Source: Tribonema minus
Taxonomy: Eukaryota > Sar > Xanthophyceae > Tribonematales > Tribonemataceae
Length of the DNA stretch: 64,000 nucleotides
Direction of reading: 5' to 3'
Assembly (NCBI GenBank): GCA_017506865.1
Contig: JAFCMP010000334.1
Span: 744,001-808,000, forward strand
Under the pieces are notes generated by a model, which did no database searches, was not told the DNA's origin, and saw only the letters and a list, made by a program, of their open reading frames with translations. Shown here piece after piece: positions 44,937 through 59,100 of this stretch. How positions within the stretch are numbered: position 1 is the stretch's first letter; each line of letters starts with the position of its first letter. The translations under genes were made by a program, and so were the position numbers.

Positions 44937-47164
44937 TCATTTCCGCCCTCGCAGCTTTTCTGCTAGCCATTCCAGTCCCCTGTCTATCCCCTCACCCGTG
45001 AGCGCATTGCTGGCCCTGGATCAGCAGCATGGGGGGGGGAGTAGACGAGCGAGGGTGAAGGGGGGGGAGGGGGGGTCAGTTAGCCATCACCCCTCAGTGC
45101 ATGATGAGTTTTGGAATGTTGTCGAGCGACCAAATTGAGTGGTGAGACAGAACAGATGTGCTGACGGGCAGCCTGAAGCTTTAAGAGCGCACGACATGCG
45201 TGCGAAAGTGCTCAAGTGATCAGAATGCAAGTGTTCTCTTTGTAACGAGAGCTTCAACGTCTTGTGAGCGTGTGCTCATTCACCCTAACTGATACTGCTG
45301 CACAGAATGCACTCCGTACCAGCCACGTCCACTTGCCAAAGAACCGTCAAGCAGTATGGCGCAACTCGCGACCACAACGCACTCGTGAAGAGCTTAGTCA
45401 GCAGTGTGTTCGGGGGGGAGGGGCACATTTTCACAGTACTCACTCAATTTGCCATGGCTTGTTGCTAATCCGCTGCAGGTCCAGCTGCTCCATGCAGTCC
45501 ACCGCTGATAACGCGCCCGGTAAATCCATCTGACAGCGTGACGCGTGGTGGTGGTGCAAGAAGTCTCAGTACTTTGTTGTGGACATGACAAAAATAATTC
45601 ATCATCATACAGCGAAGACCAGGGGTACTGCAGTGCCATCAAATCGGCATCATACTGAAGTAGTCAAACATACTCAGCATGTGGTGCTTAAGGGAGCGAG
45701 CATGAGCGAGGCCGAGGCGTCTAGTTGCAAACCGTGCCATCTGTCACTGCCTCGCTTCGCACTTATTGTGACCTGCCAGAGCGCCCGTCCAGACCATTCA
45801 TTGAGTCCCATCACACTGCCAGAAAAGCTCATGTTGTGCACAAGCAGCTGATGCCCAGTTGTTACAAAAGCCATGCCGATTTGCCAGCTCGGTGACTTCT
45901 CAGTTGCTGATGCTGTGGTATAGAGAGATTATTGACGTGCATTGAGCTCTACGTGTAAGCACCAGCACAGTGGTCTGGCGCCACAGCACAGCCAGGCTTG
46001 CCTTGCAGGCCTTACCTAGAATACTGCAGCTATGCATCGGGCCACAGCTGCTACACATTACTGCAATCGCGCATCACAGTGGCGCACATCACGGAAGCTG
46101 CGCATTGAAATGCAGCGGCAAGTGGCCATTCGATGTCCTTTTCTTTAACTCCGCTTGCCAATAGGACGCATGAAGCCCACTCATCTCCGAATGCACTTGA
46201 TGCAGCACCCTTTCTCGGCAGAGAGACTGTACCCGCGAACATCGCTGCTGAGCGGGACATACTTGGTCGATGGGACCTCTTCGACTTCTTCTTTAACGGC
46301 TTGCGCACACCTTGTTTGCAAATATGAGTATTGGCGTGCAGGAGTTGCTGACATCCGGGTGTGTCAGCAGCTCATCCAGCTCCTCCTTCGCCACGCACAT
46401 GCGCACTCTGCAGAAGTGCCGAAAACAGCGTGCAGGTTGTCTCATCTTAGCAAGTCGTCATTTGCAATGCAGTCAGTAGTATGTGGTATCGATCTGTGCG
46501 CTGCCTTGCCATGCCGTCACAACCGCGTGCAGCTCTGTGAGCGCGCGCATGCGCCTGATGCCGGCAATCACCTGTCTTGCATCTTGGTGCCGATGCGATT
46601 AAGCCGATGCCTCTTGAACCTACTACCATGCTTCAAAAAACAAAACCAAACTAGTAATCAAGGTACCATGTTCCTGCTTCTGATTGGTACTGCTTCCCCA
46701 TGCCATTGCTGTTCATGTCTATGGCTCGCTCGACACATCTTTCGATTCGCCAACTTGCCTCTCTGTACAGTCCAGCACAAAGATGATGGCCTGCACCTCC
46801 CTGTAGTAGTGGCCCCAGAGCTCTCGGTACCGCGATTGTCCTGACATGTCAAAGATGGTAAAGTTCAGGTTGTCCTTCGCGAATGATTCGACCTGAAATC
46901 CCACCGTTGGCGTCACCTCGAAAGTGCTGGCCTGTCGCGAGAAAAGAGAAGAGGTAAGTGTTGTGCCTGGTTATCTGGTGTTGACTGCGCTGCCATTTGA
47001 TCGCAATCTAATGCATGCAACACTGACTGCTGTCACGTCACCTTCTTAGGCTTGATGTTGTTGATGAGAGTCGTCTTGCCGCTGTTGTCCAGGCCAACCA
47101 CCACTATGCGAGCCTCATATTTGGAGAGCCCTAAGGCTGTGGCGAGCTTCTTAAACAGGCCCAT
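44937..47164 (-). CDS. ARL6: ARL6/BBS3 small GTPase
   Basis: Exons in gene order: 47042-47164, 46759-46931, 46311-46407, 45444-45529, 44937-45015, giving 185 aa, close to the 186 aa of human ARL6. G-boxes: GLDNSGKT (24-31), TPTVGF with Thr50, [12 protein letters not shown] (Asp69, Gly72), and NKMD split by intron 3 (residues 130-133). The family-typical [18 protein letters not shown] and [14 protein letters not shown] identify ARL6 over other ARLs. ARL6 recruits the BBSome coat to membranes for ciliary trafficking, so the organism is expected to make cilia. Gly2 and a short amphipathic N terminus fit membrane binding. Intron 2 uses a GC donor (AG|GCAAGT), supported by exact phase and homology. 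LC8 lies divergently 305 bp away. Confidence 0.96.
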
Positions 47165-47469
47165 ACCTGCCTTGACTGCCTCCTAAATGGGTCTCGTCAA
47201 CAATCACAAACCTCCAAAAAAACGCACACGCACACACGCGAACTTCTTTCGGTTTCGTCGGTTTCTCGAGGGGGGGGGGGAGGGGGACAGGCCCTGCAGC
47301 AGTTGCACTCTCGTACTCAGACGCAGCGTGTGCAAGAAGAGGCCTGGAGCGAGACGATCAGAATTGATCCAGCATCCTCACCGCAGCGCCGCCCGCACTT
47401 CCAGCTCGCAGCAAAACAGAGAGAAAGCGTAAACCTTCTTCTCGAACTGGACAAATACCAGCAGTAACC
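47165..47469. promoter_or_regulatory. Shared divergent promoter, ARL6 / LC8
   Basis: The 305 bp between two divergent ATGs includes a CGCACACGCACACACGCG stretch and a poly-G run near 47270. I see no clear TATA box, and no X-box could be confidently assigned by eye. Confidence 0.6.
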
Positions 47470-50292
<2,823 letters not shown>

Positions 50293-50492
50293 ACGGCACA
50301 GCGCGCGCGTCATGCGTGCGTCGCCAAGTAATCGATGGCATGAGGTTCTGGGGGCATGGGGGGGGCAGGGGGCCCATGTCACTGGGTGACACAGGGTGAC
50401 TGCTGTTGCGACCCGTTTGCGGCATTTGCTGTGCCCAGGGGAACCCTGGTCTGTTTTGGCTGGCGACGAGCGCGCCGCCTCTCGCCTTTTTG

Positions 50493-50501
50493 TGTAATAA
50501 A
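50493..50501 (+). promoter_or_regulatory. Candidate LC8 poly(A) signal
   Basis: TGTAATAAA lies about 200 nt after the LC8 stop and combines the chlorophyte-type TGTAA with AATAAA. Confidence 0.5.
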
Positions 50502-51809
50502 AATGGAGCGTTATGTGTGCTTGGTGTGCGATTGGGCTGCCCGTGTACCGTCCTTTGCTGTGCTGGGTGCCATTGGGGTACATGACTGCGCGATGCTGCA
50601 GAGAGAGGGAACTGCGGGTGCGCACGCGCGTTGCCCACTGAGCAGTGCGGCACAAGACAAGATGCACCCTCTGTGAGGCTGGGAAGTTGCTACATGTGAA
50701 GCATACAGGGACTAGCATTGGGGCGACGTGAACTCCCCTGTGAATGCAGTACTCCACATGCTCCACATGGCATACTTTTGAAGTATGTGTTTTTTTTCCT
50801 GCAAGTTTTGGCCCGCATAGCTGAGTCAACAGGGTGAGTGGCAAGGTGACTGACGCGAGTGCACCTGCAAAGGGTAACGCGCTGTATGGGAGTGACATGC
50901 AGCGCATTTGAGCACTTGGTCCTGCATCAATTCACGCATGATATCTCACGTCGCTCATCTGGGCTTCCTTTCGGCACCAGCGATAAGCTTCTGGCCACGG
51001 TGTGCAGAGCCAATAGGCGGTACAGAGCCACTGCCATTGTGTATATACACACAGGCAAAGCGACGCATGCACTGCGCAGGACAGGGCCTCATGTACTGCA
51101 TGTGTACTGCTGCTGACCTGCATGTAAAAGTCCCAAAGGCAGAGCATGCTGCTGCGCCGTGCGCAGGGGTGTGTGGTGGTCGCGACTCTCAGCCAGGCGT
51201 ACATATTGCAACTGCATGGGCTCATTGCCTCTCAAGCGGGAATGAGACACTGCAGGCTGCTTCCTCGGCCCTGCCGAAGGCTATCCCACACACCGCAACA
51301 ACACGCAGCATGCGGCAGACATGCCACCCTGCAAGACCAGCAGAAAACGCGTGAGCACAGTATCCAGCGCTTGAACACACCAGTGCACGCACTCAAAGAA
51401 GTCATGCGGCCACCGCTGCGGGGCCTGAACATAATGCGTCATTGTGTGTAGTGTATAAAATATGTGCTTGCCGAACGCGCGCCGCCGTGGCCGCGCGCTG
51501 TGTGTGTTCTGGCAAAGGCGATGAGTACGCGCGGCAACACGCACGCGTGCTGCCGCGCACCGGGCGGCGCCGCGTCACGCAGAAACAACTGCTGGCGGCG
51601 GCGTCGCGTGTGGGCGCTGTACAGAAGTGAGCGACGGCCGAAGCGCTTCGCGCAGCTGCAGCGCCCCTCCCCCCCCGCTGCCGAGCACTGTGCCCCCCCA
51701 GACAGACCGGTCCAAAGTAGAGGCACAGGCTGTAGCGGGGTCCAGCGACTGCGCAACGTGCGCATAGAGCCCGGTTGGGGCCTCTGGCATGCGTGCAGCA
51801 GATGCTGTG
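50502..51809. other. Intergenic interval
   Basis: Between the convergent LC8 and Gly-rich ORF. Overlapping short ORFs on both strands without recognisable domains. Extra 3' exons of the minus-strand Gly-rich gene could lie here but I cannot show them. Confidence 0.4.
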
Positions 51810-52934
51810 TCAATGGGGCGGCGGCGGCGGTGGCCGCGTCGGCGGCGGCGCATCGCCGCCGTGCCATGCGCTGCCGCCGCCGCCACCGCCGCTACCCCCA
51901 GCGCTGCCGCCACCGCTGCTGCCCCTGCCTGCAGCAGAATCCGCTACGTCCATACCGCTGCCTCCGTCTCCGCCGCCTCTGCTGCCGCTGCCAAAGTCAA
52001 CAGCGCCTCCGCCGCCGCTGCTGCCGCCGCCTCCGCCTGCGCCCCTTCTTGACTGCTGCGCGCCGACGTTGCACTCGGTGCAGCCGCTCCTGCCGCCGCC
52101 ACCGCCGCCGCCACTGCCGCCACCGCCACAGCTGTGGTGCTGCCACTGTGAGGACGAGGGGGGTCGCCGCTGCGACGGCGCGTGAGGCTCAAAGAGGAAG
52201 AACCCCGGGCGCGTGACGGGCCGTTCCTCGGCGCCGCGGCTCTGGAGCCGCAGGCTGCGCCGCGAGTACGGCCGCGTCGCCGTACGGTACTGCTCTATGA
52301 GCATGCGGCACGCCTCGACGGCCGAGGCCTCCACGCCGCCGGCGCGGGCGGTGCCGGCTCTGCTGCCGGCGTCGCCGCCGCTGCTGCTGTGGAACGGAGC
52401 CACGGGCGCGTTGTGCACGCCGTCGGTCCCGCCCGATTTTAAACCCACCCTTACGAAGAGGCTGTCGGCTGCAGCCGCGTCGCCGTCTGCGCCTCCTGCC
52501 TTTGCCCGGTCAAGTTCGTCGTTGTTGTCGTCGGTGCGGTGACCATGTCTGCCGCCACCAGGGGGCATGGGGGAGGCTACTGCCCGATCAGCCTCCCGAC
52601 TTCCTCGTCTGGACGAAGACGACGCTTGCCGCCGCTGCCTGTACGTCACCTGCATCGCTGCATAACTGCTATGACCGCCTGGCCCCCCACCACTGCCGGT
52701 GTGAAAGCCTATGTGGTGTCCGTATGGTTCCGAGTTATCTCGGGGCAGGATGGCCATCGCCAGGCGCGCTCCATCCCTTAAGTTGGACCGCCTATAGGAA
52801 TCCGCCGCCTCATCGTAGCAGCCTTGATGCTGACCAGGTTGATAGCCATGACAATGCAAACCACTTTGTGCGGCTCGCTTGTTGGTGCACTGGCCGGACT
52901 CGCCTGGCCTGCACCTTCGTGCTACTCGGCTCAT
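51810..52934 (-). CDS. Hypothetical Gly/Ser-rich protein, 374 aa
   Basis: A single ATG-to-stop frame. The N-terminal 100 residues are mixed (HGYQPGQHQGCYDEAADSY). The middle is less repetitive and looks most protein-like (SLFVRVGLKSG; VEACRMLIEQYRTATRPYSRRSLRL; RPGFFLFEPH). The C-terminal 130 residues are Gly/Ser runs ending in poly-Pro. No family recognised. It starts 255 bp from the divergent RPC6 gene, matching the paired layout of the region. GC-rich DNA can keep such frames open by chance, and it may also be one exon of a larger gene. Confidence 0.5.
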   Translation of the reverse strand: MSRVARRCRPGESGQCTNKRAAQSGLHCHGYQPGQHQGCYDEAADSYRRSNLRDGARLAMAILPRDNSEPYGHHIGFHTGSGGGPGGHSSYAAMQVTYRQRRQASSSSRRGSREADRAVASPMPPGGGRHGHRTDDNNDELDRAKAGGADGDAAAADSLFVRVGLKSGGTDGVHNAPVAPFHSSSGGDAGSRAGTARAGGVEASAVEACRMLIEQYRTATRPYSRRSLRLQSRGAEERPVTRPGFFLFEPHAPSQRRPPSSSQWQHHSCGGGGSGGGGGGGRSGCTECNVGAQQSRRGAGGGGGSSGGGGAVDFGSGSRGGGDGGSGMDVADSAAGRGSSGGGSAGGSGGGGGGSAWHGGDAPPPTRPPPPPPH

Positions 52935-53189
52935 GGAGCTGCTGCTGGCTCAGCTTGAGCTGAGCGACTGTTATTGTCGCAGCTGCATCAGCACCAAAAT
53001 TGACTACTGCTCCACCAGCCTTGCAACGAGTATCTCCCTGCCACCTCCTCCTTCCTTGAGCAAGCAGAATGCAAGCATGCAGTGATTCACTTCAAAAACC
53101 GTTTCGTATAGGTACGTCAACTTTAAAGCAGAAGTTGCCTTACGAGCAACAACAAGCTGCCATCAACAGGGCTCTGATCCCAGGGCATC
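52935..53189. promoter_or_regulatory. Upstream region of RPC6 and the Gly-rich ORF
   Basis: 255 bp between divergent starts. It contains the presumed RPC6 5' UTR. No defined promoter element was identified. Confidence 0.45.
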
Positions 53190-56100
53190 ATGTCTGCGGA
53201 AATGGAGAAGCGCTTCCTGCAGATGCTGCAGGCTTGCAGGGACAGGGAAAGATCAAAACAGGACGGAGGAGAGGGCAAACCTAACAATGGCGTATCCACC
53301 ACTGCGCTGCAGCAGGAGTTCGGGGACGATCTCAGCCCTCTGGAAAAGTTCATCAACGACATGTTGGTGCAGGTATGAATCATCTGAATTCAAGCCAAGA
53401 TCAAATTGCTCTGTTGGTGCTGCCTTGCAGCTGCTCACTGTCGACCCTACGAAAACCGGGCTTCAGCGTATGCTCCGGTGGAACGAGTTGGGCCCATACC
53501 AAGGTTCAGGACCCAAGTATCACTGCAACGCACTGCGTGCCTTGCAGTGGCAGCAGCTGTCGGAGCCGACACATGCACTTCTTTTCCTGGAGTTGACGCC
53601 TGTACTAGTGCCTGTGTGGATGGATACGTGTACTGTTGTCGGTGCACTCACTGCTGTAGGCGCCCCTTACAAGTGTGTGCGGCTCAATGGCTGGTGTCGA
53701 TGTTGCTGGCGCTCCTTCGGCGCTGTAGGCAACTGATACAGCATTTTTCTCTCGTCAGACCCCAGCTCTTGTCAACACATGCAGTTGATATTTCAGGTTG
53801 GAGGTCCTTGGACGCGTGCCGCGCAGACTTTCTCATAAAGCTCAAAGTCTGTGCGGGTCAGCATTATGATTGAAGGAGCTGTGCACGCTCGCATGTGGAC
53901 GCGACAAGACAAGGTGAATAGGATGTGGCTCAGGCGGCAGCAGGGGGGATACGGGGATGCAAATGCCATTACTTGGAGCCCGGCGTATGTCAGTGGGCTC
54001 TTGACCCGTTGCTAGGGTGGCAAAATTGCCTTCACCAGAGCGTGCGCATTGCGCCCGGTCTGTTCTTTCACAAACGTTCAGAGGTGCGGTTGCTTTGTGC
54101 CGCAGTTGCAGTCATGGCGAACGACAGCGGGCACGTAGACAGCTGGCTTATCTGTGCAACAAAGTGTTTGTCAGCACCCTCAATGCGCGATCTGCCCTGT
54201 TGCTGGTTACTGAAAGTTGCCACTGTATATGTCCTTCAGGGTCGGTTACATCAGGGTGCGTCATGGTGTTGTGAACGTCGATGCAGCTCGCCATCACGCT
54301 GACATCCAGAGCAGTGCGCCTGGAAGGACCTTTCATCTCAGCACACAGGCCTGCTGCCATGTGCGCGCTGCTTTGCACAATGTCATGCACAAGCTGCTTC
54401 ATGACGCTTCTACCCTCTCTGTCTCCTCATATATGCACTCTATATGCATATTTGTCTCTCCCACACATTCTCTCCCCCCCCCCTGCTGTATACGACATGT
54501 CTCTCTCACACATTTTCTCTATCACCCCCCCCCGCCCCCCCCCATTTCTCCCTCTCGGTACGATTATGCGGTCGCAGCGTCGCGTCCAGCTGGCCAGGGG
54601 CACCGACGGCGTGCTGTGGTACAAGCTCCTGGACGAGGAGACGTCCACCAAGCTGCAGGACCTGTCCAAGGAGCAGCAGACCGTCTACCAGGTGGGCCGC
54701 AACTTCAACCTTCCAATGTGACGCGCTCCCACAACTTCATCATGCACTTGTGACACACCAGGTGCGCCGCAACTTCAATTCTCCCGTGTGACGCGCCCAC
54801 ACAGCTTCATCATGCACTCGTGAGGCACCGGTACGACTTCAGCGCCTGCCCTGTACCTCCTGCACCAGTTTATGGTAATCACACGATGCATCTGCTCAGG
54901 TGCTGCCATCATGCCTTTAACTTCAATTCTCCAATGTGACGCGCGCACACAACTTCATCATGCACTCGTCAGGCACCAGGACGACTTCGAAAGGCACTTT
55001 CTCATACGTGCACAAAAGCAAGGCCCTTTTTGCGCCTTCCATGGTCACATGTGCGAATATCGAACAACACATGTTGAAGCGATTCAGGTGGGCGCCGCTG
55101 CAAAAGTGTCGCCACGCTGCGCGGTACCTTCTGCACCAGGTCATACCACTCACATAAGGTTTGTGATGCGTCTGCTCTGGCGCTGCTGCGCTCGTGCGCC
55201 CATACGGCATCCGCCGCGCAAGCCCCGATGTTGGAACGCATCAGGCACAGACGTGTGCCACCGATGAGTGCTGCTGCTGCGCCTTTCACAGATCGAACCT
55301 TAAACCCTCACTGTGTGCGCACGCGGTCCGTTGCCACCGTCGTGACCTGAGTGATGTTCACGGGAGCCGTCATCTGCGCACCGCGGGCACGCCGGCTTTG
55401 TCTCCGAGCCATGCTTGCGCACAAGGGGGTCGGTTCGCTGCGGCGGCAACAGTAACGTGCTCGCTTGATGGCTGCACGGACGACGACCGACGATAAGTTA
55501 TGGAACGCAAACACCCGCGAGCCACACGAGTGGAGTCGCTCGTGAGCCATGACTCGAACGCCACATGCGGCTCTGCCCCCCCCCCCCCCCCCCCCCCCCC
55601 CACCCCCCCCCTTGATGCGGCAGATTGTGGACGCTGGGGACCGCGGCAAGTTGGCTCTGGCGTGTTGACTACCTGCAAGTCTCAGGCACAGTCACTCACG
55701 AGTTGTCGCCACACTGCTGTGCTGCTCCCCGCGCCGTCGTTGCAGCAAATATCCAACGCCGGGGACCGTGGCATCTGGGTCCGCGACATCAAGAACAACT
55801 CGGGCATACAGCAACAGGTGCGCCCACCTCAACTGCTGCCAAGTTCAAATATACCAAATACATTTGCTGGTGCTGGTGGAATCAACTGTGCGGCCAGAAC
55901 ACAAGTGTCAAAAGCATCACGTAACCGCCATGGAACCTCGGCGTCTGATTGATCGGCCATTGGAGGAGTTGAAATTCCCGAGAACACGCGTTGTCAAACA
56001 TGTGGAGGCACAAGTGCTTCATCTCCAGTATGAAGCCAAGAGGGCATGCTTTTTTGTACCGTCAGCTGAGGTTTGGGGGGCTATACTGCCAATACCCTGG

Positions 56101-59100
56101 CAAGGTGCTATTTACCGTAGCTCGGAGGTCAGTGCCTGTGCCAGTATGCTCGCCGCTCCTGCACACACTGCATCACCTCCGCGCTGAGGATGCGGGAGGG
56201 GGGGCATGGCTGTTGTGGCCTGATCAAGTGTCGCTTCCTGGCCTGCTCCAGCACACCACCAGCACGCAAAGCGCGCCGGACACGCCTCAATGTTGACCAG
56301 TGATCTATGTAGAGCGCACGTTGCGTGCTGACGCAGTGCTGTGCACGCCTTCTGCATCAGGGTTTGCCGGGACGGCCAGGATTAGGTAAAGGTCAGGGCT
56401 AGATTTTGAAGTAGGGCTACCACTGAGGCCCTGCAAGCGGTGCGGGGGCTGCAACTGACACGCGCTACAACCACTCTTTTGGGGACATTTGCATTCCGCG
56501 AGCGCTGGAAGTGCACACCCAGTTGCTTGCTGACGCATGGCCCGCACGCGCACGCCGCCCCTCTGTGCGCGCAGACGATCACCAAGGCGCTCAAGGTTCT
56601 CGAGGGGCGCGGCCTCATCAAGTCCCTGCACGGCGTGCACAGCAAGACCAAGAAGCTGTACATACTGGCCGGCCTCTGTGAGTGCACGCTTTGTTCACAC
56701 TTTAGTGGATGTTTTTCTTTCATGTTGTGGAGGTATGCGTACCATGCCTCGAGCAGGTCCCTCCACGGCACGCACAGCAAGACCAAGAAGCTGTACATAC
56801 TGACTGGCCTCTCTGAGTAAGCGCTTTGTACCCCCTGGGTGTTGGTATTGTGTTGTTGGGGTATGCCTTCCGCGTATCCTTATCAAATCTCTCAGCGGCA
56901 TGCACAGCCAGACAAAGAAGCTGTACATTTTGGCTGGCCTCCGTGTGAGTCCACGCACTTGCGTACTCCCTGGGTATGTTGGTGTTGTGTCGTCACGGTC
57001 TGCCCTGCATCACCGCGCAGCGTGAGAACCGCTGCAGTGAGGTCGATGCACGCAGTTTGCACAGCGCTCAGGCAATGCGCGCACAGCAAGGCCAGTCGCC
57101 TTTGCAACCACACAGCGTTGTCAACTGGCCTCTGCACGCACCGCGCCAGTCGTTGTCGAGTGTACAATGCACACACGTTTGTGACTGCGCAATGCATGAA
57201 CGTCCATATAGCTGAGCGCTGCTGAGCCGCAGCCACGCGCGCGCGCGCGCAACGCCCTCCGACGAGCTCTCACACACATGCGTCTGGTACACGGATGAAG
57301 CAAGTGGACGCACGATTCACGGATTTCATGAATGCGCGGGAGACGAGCAATCATGTCGCCGAGCGCTACCGTGCTGCTGTTTCGCGCGTGCAGCGCCCTC
57401 CGACAAGCTCCCTGGCAGTGTCTGGTACATCGACAAAGCGCGGCTGGCTTCGTGAATTCATGATGGTTGGGCGGGCCTTTATGCATGATTCCGGGGATAT
57501 TCGCATTGCTGAGCGCTGCCGTGCTGCGCGCCGCAGCGCCCTCCAACGCGCTCATGGACAGCGGCTACTACACGGACAAAACGTGTTTGACTTCGTGATT
57601 TATCATTACGGGCGGTCTCTCATACACAATTTACAATTCATGAACGTCCTCATTGCTGAGCGCTGCTGTGCTGCGCGCCGCAGCGCCCTCCGACGAGCTC
57701 ACGGGCGGCGTCTGGTATACGGAGACACCGCGACCTTATTCTCGACGCGAAAGTACGATCTATTATCAATGTTCCGTACGCATTCATGAACGCTCACATT
57801 GCTGAGGGGTGCCATGCTGCTGCCGCCGCGCGCGCGCCGCAGCGCCGTCCGACGAGCTCACGGGCGGCGTCTGGTACACGGACAACGAGTTCGACCACGC
57901 GTTCATCGACTCGCTGCGCTCGTTCGTGACGACGGTCGTGCGCGAGAACCGCCTCCAGGGCACCACGCTGGAGGCCATCACGGCGCAGGTGCGCACGAGC
58001 GGCATCAGGTGAGCGCGCGCGTGCAGCATTGCTCATCAGGGTGCAGCAGCAGCAGCGCACGTACATGCGTAAATCGGTACTTTCCTGCTTTGACAGAGGG
58101 GTGCAGCAGCAGCGCACGCACATGCGTGAATGGTTTATGGTTACGCTTCTGCCTACACGAAAGCAGCGCACGCACATGCGTAAACTAGTACACTCCCGCC
58201 CTCACGAGTGGGGCATTGCTCGACACGGTGCAGCGGCAGCGCACGTACATGCGTGCAGTAGTGCATTTCTGCCTTCACGAGCTGCTGGCGACGGGTGCGC
58301 AGCGGCAACATACATGTGTAGCCCAAGATACTGCTGGAAGTACATGCGTAAACGTGTACGCGTCAGCTTCAGAGTTCATAAGTGCTGTTGTCATCATGGA
58401 AGTCATGCTGCGCATAACTGCTTAATGCTCTCCCTGCACCCTTGACTCAGGGCTGCGTCAGTCTATCGTGCTGACTGTACCAGGATGCAGGCAATGCGCC
58501 TCTCTGCTCTGCAACTCTCGGCAGCCAGCACTTGTGCATGCCAGCCCCCCCCCTCCCCCCTCCTACCTGCAAATCACCACAGCTTGGCATTGATCGCACG
58601 CAGCCGGTCGTGGCTATGTACAGTCGGTCAGCGCGCATCGCCGCAGAGGCGGCTTTGCATGCTGCCTGCACAGCGGCGCTGGCAGAATAGCTGATGCGGC
58701 ATTTTCCAAGAAGAAGATGATTATTACTTTTTTGTGTGTGTTGGTGCAAGCGAACGCGCAGCAATAGCGTGGCTTAGCTGTTTGTGTTGCATCACTTGAC
58801 GACTGGCCAACAGACTCTCTGGCACTATTTTGATAGACTATGGTAGTTTGCACTCTGGGCAGATAAAAACCATGAACAGTACAAGCCTGCCAGCACCAGT
58901 GCTGATACACAAGCCCCCCCCCCCCCCACACCCACGCCCCTCGTTCTTCCACTCTGCAGCACGGTGGAGCTGACAGCGGGGCAGATAGACACCATCGTGC
59001 GCTGCCTTGTGCACGATCGCATCATCGAAGAGGTAAGCAGTGGCGCCACGTTTCAGTATGGTAAACCGTCATGTGCCAAATTATGCCGGTCAGTCAAGAA

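Noticed and set aside
53431-53466. Alternative RPC6 exon after an acceptor-like TTGCAG
   Set aside because: No usable donor follows in frame. Joining exon 1 directly to 54578 matches the family and keeps phase.
57225-57842. CRISPR-like regularly spaced repeats
   Set aside because: The repeats are copies of an exon boundary in a eukaryotic gene, the units decay directionally, and there are no unique spacers or cas genes.
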